From Gordonia westfalica (lineage in GTDB: Bacteria; Actinomycetota; Actinomycetes; Mycobacteriales; Mycobacteriaceae): a stretch of 64,000 nt of DNA. Of the stretch, positions 27,712 to 35,727 are shown piece after piece. The stretch is taken from assembly GCF_900105725.1 (NCBI RefSeq), contig NZ_FNLM01000034.1, positions 4,402,001 to 4,466,000 of the forward strand. The letters run 5' to 3'. Numbering within the stretch: the first letter of the stretch is position 1; every line of letters begins with the position of its first letter. The position numbers and the translations under genes are program-made. Below the pieces are notes generated by a model, which did no database searches, had not been told where the DNA came from, and was given only the letters and a program-made list of their open reading frames with translations.

Positions 27712-29631
27712 CTACGCCGTGAGCGTCCCGTCCTCGGGGTCCCCACCGTCGTCGGCGAACTGCGTGCGATACAGCTCGGCGTAGCGTCCGTTGCGTGCCA
27801 GAAGCGTCGGGTGGTCTCCGCGTTCGACGACGCGCCCCGCTTCGAGCACCACGATCTCGTCGGCCGCGCGGACCGTCGAGAGCCGGTGCGCGATGACGAT
27901 CGAGGTCCGTCCTTCGAGGGCCTCGCCCAACGCTTCCTGAACCGCGGCCTCCGACGTCGAATCCAGATGTGCGGTCGCCTCGTCGAGGATCACCACCGAC
28001 GGCTGCGCGAGCAACAGTCGCGCGATGGTCATCCGCTGGCGCTCACCGCCGGACAGGCGGTACCCGCGTTCGCCGACGATGGTGTCGAGGCCGTCGGGCA
28101 AGGACGCCACCAACTCCTCGAGGCGGGCCCGGCGCAGCGCGTGCCAGATCTCGTCGTCGGAGGTCTCGGGCCGGGCCAGAACGAGATTGGCGCGAATGCT
28201 GTCGTGGAAGAGATGGCCGTCCTGCGTGACCAGCCCGACGGTGCGATGCACCGACGCGGTCTGCAGGTCGCGGATGTCGACGTCGGACAGTCGGACCGAG
28301 CCCTCGTCGACGTCGTAGAGCCGGGTGGCGAGGCTCGCGATCGTCGACTTGCCCGCACCCGAACTGCCGACCAGGGCCACCATGCTGCCGGCGGGGACGT
28401 CGAGGTCGACGTGGTGCAGGACGGTTGCACCCGCCCGGTTATCGAGCTGCGCAACCTCTTCCAGCGATGCCAGCGAGACCTTGTCGGCCGCGGGGTAGGC
28501 GAAGGAGACGTTGTCGAAGTGCACCGACACCGGGACCGGCCGGCCGCTCTCGGTGCCGGGGACCGGTCGTGCGTCCGGGGCGTCGGTGATCAGCGGTGTC
28601 AGGTCGAGGACCTCGAAGACGCGCTCGAAACTGACCAGCGCGCTCATGATCTCGACACGGGCGTTCGCCAGCGCGGTGAGCGGGGCGTACATGCGGGTGA
28701 GGAGGAGGGCGAGCGAGACGACCGCACCCGCCGACAGATGCTCGTTCACCGCGAGCCATCCCCCGAGCCCGTAGACCAGGGCGAGCGCGAGCGCGGAGAC
28801 CAGTGTCAACGCGGTGAAGAAGTAGGCCTGGAGCATCGCGCGTCGAACACCGATGTCGCGCACACGATCCGCACGGTCGGCGAACTCGCGTGATTCCAGG
28901 TCGGGGCGGCCGAACAGCTTGACCAGGGTGGCACCGGGTGCGGAGAACCGTTCCGTCATCTGGGTCGACATGCGCGCGTTGTGCTCCGCGGCCTCCCGAG
29001 AGAGAGAAGCCATCCGGCGTCCCATCCGACGCGCCGGGACCACGAAGATCGGCAACAGGATGAGGGCGAGCAGCGTGATCTGCCAGCTGATGTAGATCAT
29101 CACGCCCAGGGTCAGCGTGAGTGTCACAATGTTCGAGACGACACCGGAGAGTGTGTCGCTGAAGGCGCGCTGCGCGCCGATGACGTCGTTGTTGAGCCGG
29201 CTCACCAGGGCGCCGGTCCTGGTCCGGGTGAAGAAGGCGACCGGCATCCGCTGGACATGGTCGAAGACTGCGCGACGCAGGTCGAGGATGAGGCCCTCAC
29301 CGATGTTCGACGACAGCCACCGCACCCCGATTCCGGCCGCCGCCTCGGCGACGGCGATCAGGGCGATCGCCACCGCGATTCCGACGATCATCGCCTCGGA
29401 CCCACTGGCGGTGATGAGGTTGACGACTCGTCCGGCGAGCAGCGGCGTCACCACGGTGAGGACCGCGGTGAACACCGACAGCACCAGGAACAGCCCGATC
29501 CGGCGCCGATGGGGGCTCGCGAACCCGCCGATCCGGCGCAGCGTCGCACGTCGATCTCCCCGCAACCGCTTACCGTCCGGCGAGGTCGACGACTTGTACA
29601 TCATGTCCCAGGCGACCGACTCCATGCTCAT
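27712..29631 (-). CDS. ABC exporter half-transporter (MsbA-like)
   Basis: This 639-residue fusion has six transmembrane helices (about 45-330) followed by a nucleotide-binding domain. Walker A is GSSGAGKST near 422, the signature is LSGGERQR, Walker B is VVILDEATAHLD, and the H-loop is IAHRLST. Such half-transporters dimerise to export lipids, peptides or drugs; the substrate is unknown. The ATG at 29631 was used, with a second ATG two codons later. A palindrome at 29645-29657 lies right upstream. Confidence 0.9.
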   Translation of the reverse strand: MSMESVAWDMMYKSSTSPDGKRLRGDRRATLRRIGGFASPHRRRIGLFLVLSVFTAVLTVVTPLLAGRVVNLITASGSEAMIVGIAVAIALIAVAEAAAGIGVRWLSSNIGEGLILDLRRAVFDHVQRMPVAFFTRTRTGALVSRLNNDVIGAQRAFSDTLSGVVSNIVTLTLTLGVMIYISWQITLLALILLPIFVVPARRMGRRMASLSREAAEHNARMSTQMTERFSAPGATLVKLFGRPDLESREFADRADRVRDIGVRRAMLQAYFFTALTLVSALALALVYGLGGWLAVNEHLSAGAVVSLALLLTRMYAPLTALANARVEIMSALVSFERVFEVLDLTPLITDAPDARPVPGTESGRPVPVSVHFDNVSFAYPAADKVSLASLEEVAQLDNRAGATVLHHVDLDVPAGSMVALVGSSGAGKSTIASLATRLYDVDEGSVRLSDVDIRDLQTASVHRTVGLVTQDGHLFHDSIRANLVLARPETSDDEIWHALRRARLEELVASLPDGLDTIVGERGYRLSGGERQRMTIARLLLAQPSVVILDEATAHLDSTSEAAVQEALGEALEGRTSIVIAHRLSTVRAADEIVVLEAGRVVERGDHPTLLARNGRYAELYRTQFADDGGDPEDGTLTA

Positions 29632-29644
29632 GTCGCCCAGGGTA

Positions 29645-29657
29645 GAACTTAAAGTTC
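29645..29657. promoter_or_regulatory. Palindrome upstream of the ABC exporter
   Basis: GAACTT-A-AAGTTC is a perfect 13-base palindrome 14 bases before the exporter start codon. The position suits a repressor site overlapping the transcript start, as in MarR- or TetR-controlled exporters. No regulator gene is adjacent. Confidence 0.3.
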
Positions 29658-29818
29658 ACTTGAGGTCCAATCGGGCGCGGCGGCCCCCTGGTGGACGGGG
29701 AGAGTCGCACCGTCACCAATGCTCTAGTTTGGTATTTGCGGTCACAACGGCGATCACGATCAGTGGATCGGCCACGGAATGTGAGGTCGGCACGGCCGAC
29801 GGTTAGGGGCGAGGCTCA

Positions 29819-30829
29819 ATGGCAGAACTCAGGCTCGGATACAAGGCGTCGGCGGAGCAGTTCGATCCGCGCGAGTTGGTGGAGATCGCGGTCGCAGCCG
29901 AAGAGCACGGACTGGACTCGGTCGCGGTCAGCGACCACTTCCAGCCGTGGCGGCACAACGGCGGCCACGCCCCCTTCTCGCTCGCGTGGATGGCGGCCGT
30001 CGGTGAGCGCACCAAGCGCGTCCAGATCGGCACGTCGGTCATGACCCCCACCTTCCGTTACAACCCGGCGGTCATCGCCCAGGCCTTCGCGTCGATGGGA
30101 TGCATGTACCCGGGTCGCATCATGCTCGGCGTCGGCACCGGCGAGGCGCTCAACGAGTACGCCACCGGCTTCCAGGGCGAGTGGCCCGAGTTCAAGGAGC
30201 GCTTCGCCCGCCTGCGCGAGTCGATCAAGCTCATGCGTGAACTGTGGACCGGTGAAGAGGTCAACTTCGACGGCGAGTACTACCACACGCAGGGTGCGTA
30301 CATGTATGACGTTCCGGAACAACCGATCCCGGTGTACGTCGCCGCCGGTGGACCGGTCGTCGCCCGGTATGCGGGACGCGCCGGCGACGGCTTCATCTGC
30401 ACCTCGGGCAAGGGTGCCGAGCTCTACACCGAGAAGCTTCTCCCTGCGGTGAAAGAAGGTGCGGAGAAGGCCGAACGCGACTTCGACGCCATCGACAAGA
30501 TGATCGAGATCAAGATCTCCTACGATCCCGATCCCGAACTGGCGCTGGAGAACACACGATTCTGGGCGCCCCTGTCGCTGACCCCGGAGCAGAAGCACAG
30601 CGTCAACAGCTCCACCGAGATGGAACGTCTCGCCGACGAACTGCCCATCGAGCAGGTCGCCAAGCGCTGGATCGTCGCCTCCGACCCCGACGAGGCCGTC
30701 GAGAAGGTCAAGTTCTACACCGACGCCGGACTGAACCACCTCGTCTTCCATGCGCCCGGCCACGATCAGCGTCGTTTCCTGGAGAACTTCCAGCGCGACC
30801 TGGAACCGCGCCTGCGCAAGCTCGGCTAG
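29819..30829 (+). CDS. fgd1: F420-dependent glucose-6-phosphate dehydrogenase Fgd1
   Basis: This 336-residue luciferase-like TIM-barrel enzyme oxidises glucose-6-phosphate to 6-phosphogluconolactone and reduces coenzyme F420, supplying F420H2 to deazaflavin reductases. Length and sequence match M. tuberculosis Fgd1 throughout. The F420/active-site segment DHFQPW holds Asp39, His40 and Trp44, and GTGEALNE holds the catalytic Glu near 109. In M. tuberculosis it is followed by pta and ackA; here about 4.9 kb of other genes intervene. The stop codon CTAG is shared with a convergent small frame. Confidence 0.97.
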   Translation: MAELRLGYKASAEQFDPRELVEIAVAAEEHGLDSVAVSDHFQPWRHNGGHAPFSLAWMAAVGERTKRVQIGTSVMTPTFRYNPAVIAQAFASMGCMYPGRIMLGVGTGEALNEYATGFQGEWPEFKERFARLRESIKLMRELWTGEEVNFDGEYYHTQGAYMYDVPEQPIPVYVAAGGPVVARYAGRAGDGFICTSGKGAELYTEKLLPAVKEGAEKAERDFDAIDKMIEIKISYDPDPELALENTRFWAPLSLTPEQKHSVNSSTEMERLADELPIEQVAKRWIVASDPDEAVEKVKFYTDAGLNHLVFHAPGHDQRRFLENFQRDLEPRLRKLG

Positions 30830-30945
30830 TTGTACTGACCCGGGACGTCGGGTACGTCCTTCGGCGAGTCAGCGTGGAAACAGGTCGGCGCCGATCCGCA
30901 GTTCGGTGGGCACCAACAGAAGACCGACCGGCAGCGCCCGATCAT
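30826..30945 (-). CDS. Possible 39-residue Cys-rich protein
   Basis: A convergent small frame encodes [17 protein letters not shown] and a further Cys in [10 protein letters not shown], five Cys within about 20 residues, ending QYN. Its TAG overlaps the fgd1 TAG through the palindrome CTAG. The Cys spacing looks protein-like (metal or disulfide). No convincing ribosome site was seen, and the high-GC code can produce such frames by chance. Confidence 0.25.
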   Translation of the reverse strand: MIGRCRSVFCWCPPNCGSAPTCFHADSPKDVPDVPGQYN

Positions 30946-30971
30946 CAAGCTGACCGCCGAATAGTGACAGC

Positions 30972-31033
30972 CCCACCCTTTTTGGGCAAACCCACCACCC
31001 CCGGGGGTGGTGGGTTTGCCCAAAAAGGGTGGG
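30972..31033. repeat. Nested palindromic repeat, copy C (perfect 62-bp palindrome)
   Basis: Arms 30972-31002 and 31003-31033 are exact reverse complements with no loop, centred on CCCCCGGGGG. Each arm contains CCCACCCTTTTTGGG and CAAACCCACCACC. It is the best-preserved member of the four-copy family. It lies after fgd1 and could terminate transcription in either direction. The stretch 31034-31284 holds no supported gene. Confidence 0.97.
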
Positions 31034-31261
31034 TTTGCCGGACGTCAGGCCGCGACGAAGGCCTGATCACCGAACAATTCGGCATGTGGACCGCAGCGCC
31101 ACCGACAGTTCCGCAGGGCACCGTGTGATGAGTGTTCCGCGGAACACTCATGCCGGGCGGGCGCAACGCTGTTGACCCGACCCTGGCTCCGCAGCACCAG
31201 CGAATTGCAGCGCTACCCGGTACCCAACCTGGCGGGTCAATACAGCTAGTACAGCCAGTCC

Positions 31262-31329
31262 CGATTCATGGCTCGAAACCGCGCTCAGCGCGGCCCCGCT
31301 GGCTGAGCTTGTCGAAGCCTGTGAATCGG
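31262..31329. repeat. Dispersed GAGCTTGTCGAAGCC repeat forming the end of the LysR gene
   Basis: The segment holds CGCGCTCAGCGCGG and GGCTGAGCTTGTCGAAGCC, flanked by the 8-base inverted ends CCGATTCA and TGAATCGG. It covers the last codons of the LysR gene, whose protein ends RLRQAQPAGPR. The element therefore supplies the C-terminal tail and stop codon. Confidence 0.6.
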
Positions 31330-32217
31330 CTGCAGCACAGCGGCGTCGAGCAGTTCCAGTACTCGCTGTACCGGCGGCAGGTCCTGAGCGCTCTGTCGTA
31401 CGCGCACCCGGATCGCGCGGACGGGTGTGGGGTCGACGATGGGGATCGCCACCACCCCGGCGGGTAGGTGGGTGAGCGCGAGTTGTGGGACCACGGTGAG
31501 TCCGACGCCGGCGGCGACGAAGCGGATCGCGGTCGGGTAGTCCTGTGTCTCGATGCTGAAGTCCGGTGTGAAACCGACTGAGGTGCAGGCGTTCAGGAGT
31601 GCCTGCCGGCACGGGCCCCGGGCGACGTCGTTGTCGACCCACGGCACCGGGGACAGCTCACGCAGGGTCACCGACTCGCGACCGGCCCAGTGCGACTCAT
31701 GCGGTACCACTGCGTGATACGGGTCGCTGGTGAGGGGGCGGCTGGTGTAGCCGCCGGAATCGCCGGCGGGGTGGTCGGTGTCGGCGACGTAGATCTCGAC
31801 GTCGGGGGAGGCGGCGGAGGGGTCCGCGAGTTCGATCAGCCGGAGGTCGAGTCTCAGGCCGGGGAATTCGCGCGTCAGGGCCGCGACGATCGGCGGGATC
31901 CACGTGGCCCCTGCCGATGCGAAGTAGTTGATCCGGAGTTGCCCCAGGCGTCCGTCGCGGAGTTCGGAGATGAGGCCGTCCACGCGCGCCAGCTGTTCGA
32001 AGACCGGCTCGGATTCGGCGGCCAGGATAGTGCCGGCCTCGGTGGGCACGATGCCCCGGCCGTCGCGCTCGATGAGTGTCAGTCCGGTTTCTCGCTGCAG
32101 GGTGGCGATGTGCTGGCTGACCGCCGACGGCGTGTACCCCAGAGCGGTGGCGGCGCCGCCGATGGATCGCTCGCCGATGACGGACCGCAGGACCCGGAGT
32201 CGGTGGATGTCGACCAT
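31285..32217 (-). CDS. LysR-family transcriptional regulator
   Basis: This 310-residue regulator has an N-terminal winged HTH (RSIGGAATALGYTPSAVSQHIATLQRETG, about 17-45) and a substrate-binding-type effector domain from about 90. The last 11 residues come from a dispersed repeat and are probably not functional. It is divergent from the DMT transporter gene with an 83-bp shared promoter region. By the usual LysR arrangement it probably controls that transporter; the effector is unknown. Confidence 0.88.
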   Translation of the reverse strand: MVDIHRLRVLRSVIGERSIGGAATALGYTPSAVSQHIATLQRETGLTLIERDGRGIVPTEAGTILAAESEPVFEQLARVDGLISELRDGRLGQLRINYFASAGATWIPPIVAALTREFPGLRLDLRLIELADPSAASPDVEIYVADTDHPAGDSGGYTSRPLTSDPYHAVVPHESHWAGRESVTLRELSPVPWVDNDVARGPCRQALLNACTSVGFTPDFSIETQDYPTAIRFVAAGVGLTVVPQLALTHLPAGVVAIPIVDPTPVRAIRVRVRQSAQDLPPVQRVLELLDAAVLQPIHRLRQAQPAGPR

Positions 32218-32300
32218 GGATTCGACAATACAGCTGGACTTAACAGACCGATAGAAAATTTCACTTGTCCTGAAGAACTCGATGGCCGACGCTGGGAGGT

Positions 32301-33332
32301 ATGACCCCGCGCTCCTCGTCGCCCGCAGTTCTCGGCGTCTCCCTGCCGGCCCTGGCCGCGCTCACCACCGTCGTGCTGTGGGCGTCGGCGTTCGTCGGCA
32401 TCCGGGCGTTGGGGGACTCGTTCTCGCCGGGCTCGATGGCGTTCCTGCGGCTCCTGGCGGCGGTCATCCCGCTGACGGTCATCGTGCTCGTGGTGCGGCT
32501 GCGGAGGCGGAGCCCTCGCGGTGTCCACGACGGTCCGGCCCCCACCTGGTTCCCGCGGGGACGGGCGTTGGGGCTGGTGATCGCCTACGGCGTCGCCTGG
32601 TTCGCCGGCTACACGATCCTGCTGAACTGGGCCGAGCAGCACCTGGATGCCGGCACCGCGTCCCTGCTGGTGAACCTGGCCCCGATCCTCGTCGCGATCG
32701 CCGCGGGACTCTTTCTGGGAGAGGGCTTTCCGCGACATCTGGTGATCGGTATGACCATCGCCTTCGCCGGGGTCGTGCTCATCGCGGCCGGTGGCTCGGC
32801 CACCGCTGACGCCCATGCCGATTGGCTGGGAGTGCTCCTCGGAATCGCTGCCGCGGTGCTCTACGCGACCGGCGTGCTCATCCAGAAGTCCGCACTCCGC
32901 ACGGTGGACGCGCTGACCGCGACCTGGCTCGGTGCCCTCGCCGGTCTCGTTGCGACCCTGCCCTTCGCGCCCGCCGCGATCTCGGAGCTCGCGGACGCCG
33001 ACGCATCCGCGATCGCCGCGGTGATCTACCTGGGCGTCGGGCCCACCGCGATCGCCTTCTCGACCTGGGCGTATGCCCTCGCGCGCACCGATGCCGGCGC
33101 GATGGCGGCGACGACGCTCGTGGTTCCCGCGATCGTGATCGTGATGTCCTGGGCGCTTCTCGACGAACTGCCGACCGGCGTCGGGATCGTCGGCGGCGTG
33201 CTGTGCATCGGCGGGGTGGCGATCGCGCGTCGACTGCTGCCACCGCGTACCCGGCGGGCGCGACCCGAGACCCGGCCGGCGCAGACCGCCCCGGAGCCTC
33301 GCGTACCGGAAGGTTCGCCCACTGCCACCTGA
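32301..33332 (+). CDS. DMT-superfamily (EamA) transporter
   Basis: This 343-residue protein has ten predicted helices forming two EamA repeats (VLWASAFVGIRALGDSFSPG in the first; GALAGLVATLPFAP onward in the second) and a hydrophilic Arg/Pro-rich tail. Such proteins usually export amino acids or other metabolites. GGGAGG lies only two bases before the ATG, closer than normal. It is divergent from the LysR gene, which is its likely regulator. Confidence 0.85.
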   Translation: MTPRSSSPAVLGVSLPALAALTTVVLWASAFVGIRALGDSFSPGSMAFLRLLAAVIPLTVIVLVVRLRRRSPRGVHDGPAPTWFPRGRALGLVIAYGVAWFAGYTILLNWAEQHLDAGTASLLVNLAPILVAIAAGLFLGEGFPRHLVIGMTIAFAGVVLIAAGGSATADAHADWLGVLLGIAAAVLYATGVLIQKSALRTVDALTATWLGALAGLVATLPFAPAAISELADADASAIAAVIYLGVGPTAIAFSTWAYALARTDAGAMAATTLVVPAIVIVMSWALLDELPTGVGIVGGVLCIGGVAIARRLLPPRTRRARPETRPAQTAPEPRVPEGSPTAT

Positions 33333-33468
33333 GGAATCGCCACCTCGGTTGCAGCGCCGTTTACAGCACGCGAACCTGGTCCGAAAGTGGAGATTCTGCG
33401 TCCTCGTAGCTCGCCCGGCCCGTTCAGCACATCCGATCGGGGCGCCGATGGGCGGTAGCCTAGGCGGA

Positions 33469-33490
33469 GGTGCCCGCACGTGCGGACACC
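33469..33490. promoter_or_regulatory. Candidate operator upstream of the TetR gene
   Basis: GGTGCCCGCA-CG-TGCGGACACC is an inverted repeat with 10-base arms and one mismatch, ending 21 bases before the TetR ATG. It is well placed for autoregulation. The rest of 33333-33511 shows nothing else. Confidence 0.45.
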
Positions 33491-33511
33491 CTGATTCGAT
33501 AAGTTTTTCGC

Positions 33512-34069
33512 ATGGATCGTGACCGCATGGTGGACGTCGGAGTGGGACTCGTCTCCCGCTTCGGCGCCAAGACGTTGAGTCTGACGTCCGTGGCGCGTCA
33601 CGCAGGAGTCGCCCGGGCAACTGCTTACCGCATGTTCGGCGGTCGGAATGCGCTGGTCGCGGCAATCGTCGACCGCGAGGTGTCCCTGCTGCGGATCAAG
33701 CTGCGGGAATGGTCGGCCTCCGCGCCCGATGCGGCCGGGAAGGTCCGCGCGCAGGTCGTGAACGTGCTGCCCTACATCCGCGAGCACGAGGCGCTGCAAT
33801 ATGTGCTGCGCAAGGAACCCGAGGAGATCGTGCGGGCGCTGGTCGCGACCAGCGACTCGTCGGGTCCCAGCCTCATCCAGCTGATCGTCGATCAGACGCT
33901 GCCCGATCTCGAGCCGCAGATCGGGGATCAGCTCGTCCCGGATCCGCGTGGGGCCGCGGAGTTCCTGGTGCGGACGATCTACTCGCTGATGCTCATCCCG
34001 GACAGTTCGCTCACCGACGAGCAGATCGCCGACCTCGTCGTGCGGGCGGTCGTCAAGAACGAGGAGTGA
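33512..34069 (+). CDS. TetR/AcrR-family regulator
   Basis: This 185-residue regulator has the TetR HTH near residues 23-45 (LSLTSVARHAGVARATAYRMFGG) and an all-helical ligand domain. It is followed after 7 bases by the FAD-linked oxidase gene and probably represses this unit. The same pairing (TetR, FAD oxidase) occurs at Rv2250c-Rv2251 in M. tuberculosis, as recalled. Confidence 0.88.
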   Translation: MDRDRMVDVGVGLVSRFGAKTLSLTSVARHAGVARATAYRMFGGRNALVAAIVDREVSLLRIKLREWSASAPDAAGKVRAQVVNVLPYIREHEALQYVLRKEPEEIVRALVATSDSSGPSLIQLIVDQTLPDLEPQIGDQLVPDPRGAAEFLVRTIYSLMLIPDSSLTDEQIADLVVRAVVKNEE

Positions 34070-34076
34070 CCCGACG

Positions 34077-35684
34077 ATGACCGGTGGCGAGCGGACCGCA
34101 GACGAGACCGCGATCCCGGTCGTCGAGATGCGCCGGCCGCGCTGGGGCGACCCCGGCCGCGTCACCGAGTTGCCCGCCGCCGCGGCCGCGCTGGCCGGCG
34201 ACGCCACCGAGGACCGGGGTATCGCTCCCGAGTCGGTCACGCCCGGCGACTCGCGCGTGCCGGCGGCCGTCCGCGCCGACCTCGAGGCCGTCGTCGGCGC
34301 CGAACACGTCGTCGGCTCCGACGACGCGCGGGTCCAGCACACCCGCGGCTACTCGACGCCCGACCTGCTGCGAATGCGCGCGGGCGACGCCGCCGATGCC
34401 CCCGACCTGGTCGTCTATCCGGCCGATCACGACGACGTCGTGCGAATACTGCAGGTCTGCGCCGCCGCGAAGGTCGCGGTCGTGCCGTTCACCGGCGGCA
34501 CCTCGGTGGTGGGCGGGCTCGCCCCCGACCGCGCGGGGTTCGCCGGCGTGGTCAGCGTCGACCTCCGGCGCCTCGACCGTCTCGTCGAGATCGACGAGAT
34601 CTCCCGCATCGCCACCCTGCAGGCCGGTCTCCGGGGGAGTGCCGCCGAAGCGCTTCTGCGTGATCGGGGCTGGACGCTCGGACACTTCCCCCAGTCCTAC
34701 GAGGGCGCCGGGATCGGCGGCTACGCGGCCACCCGGTCGGCCGGTCAGTCGTCGGCGGGGTACGGCCGCTTCGACGAGATGGTGGAGGGACTCGTCCTCG
34801 CCACCCCCCGCGGCACCGTCGACGTGGGGACGGCGCCCCGGTCCGCGGCGGGGCCCGACCTCCGCCAGCTGTTCCTCGGCTCCGAGGGCGCCTTCGGCGT
34901 CATCACCAGCGTTCGCCTCCGCGTCCATCCGGCCCCGGCCACCCGGCTCTTCGACGGCTGGCGCTTCGCATCCTTCGCCGACGGCGCCACCGCCCTGCGA
35001 CGACTCGCGCAGGACGGCCCGCTGCCCACCGTGATCCGCCTGTCCGACGAGGTCGAGACCGCGATCAACCTCGCCGATCCGGCACAGCTCGGCGGCGACT
35101 CGTCGGGATGCCTCGTCGTCACCGGATACGAGGGTGAGGAGCGCGAGGTGCTCCGGCGCCGCGACGCCGCATCCGAGGTGCTCGTCGACGCCGGTGGCAC
35201 GGCGCTCGGGTCCGGCCCCGGGGAGTCCTGGCGCACAGGACGTTTCGCCGGCCCCTACCTGCGCGACCCGCTGCTCGACGCCGGTGTGCTGGTCGAGACC
35301 CTGGAGACCGTCACCTATTGGTCGAAGTTGCACGAGCTGCGCGCCGCGGTCACCGCCGCGATCACCGACACGCTCACCGCCTCCGGTACACCCCCGCTGG
35401 TCATGTGCCATGTCAGCCACGTCTACGCCGCCGGTGCGTCGTTGTACTTCACCGTGGTCGCGCCGTTCGGCGCTGACCCGATCACCGAGTGGGCGGCCGC
35501 GAAAACCGCCGCGAACGACGCGATCCGGGCAGCCGGCGCGAGCATCACCCACCATCACGCCGTCGGCCGCGACCATCGCGACGCCTACCACGAGGAGATC
35601 GGTCCGCTGGCGCTCGAGGCCCTGCGGGCGGTCAAGGCGACCCTCGATCCCGACGGCGTCTGCAATCCCGGCATCCTGATCTGA
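34077..35684 (+). CDS. FAD-linked oxidase, alkyl-DHAP synthase-like
   Basis: This 535-residue protein has a PCMH-type FAD domain (PADHDDVVRILQVC, VPFTGGTSVVGG, LGHFPQSYEGAGIGGYAATRSAG, LFLGSEGAFGVITS) and a C-terminal substrate cap with the ITHHHAVGRDH motif and YHEEIG. The His-rich motif is typical of alkyldihydroxyacetonephosphate synthases, which form ether lipids in eukaryotes. In actinobacteria the substrate is unproven. It follows the TetR gene closely. Confidence 0.85.
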   Translation: MTGGERTADETAIPVVEMRRPRWGDPGRVTELPAAAAALAGDATEDRGIAPESVTPGDSRVPAAVRADLEAVVGAEHVVGSDDARVQHTRGYSTPDLLRMRAGDAADAPDLVVYPADHDDVVRILQVCAAAKVAVVPFTGGTSVVGGLAPDRAGFAGVVSVDLRRLDRLVEIDEISRIATLQAGLRGSAAEALLRDRGWTLGHFPQSYEGAGIGGYAATRSAGQSSAGYGRFDEMVEGLVLATPRGTVDVGTAPRSAAGPDLRQLFLGSEGAFGVITSVRLRVHPAPATRLFDGWRFASFADGATALRRLAQDGPLPTVIRLSDEVETAINLADPAQLGGDSSGCLVVTGYEGEEREVLRRRDAASEVLVDAGGTALGSGPGESWRTGRFAGPYLRDPLLDAGVLVETLETVTYWSKLHELRAAVTAAITDTLTASGTPPLVMCHVSHVYAAGASLYFTVVAPFGADPITEWAAAKTAANDAIRAAGASITHHHAVGRDHRDAYHEEIGPLALEALRAVKATLDPDGVCNPGILI

Positions 35685-35727
35685 GCTCGTCCGGTTGGAC
35701 CCCTCGGGCGCCACTATGCTGGGGCGC

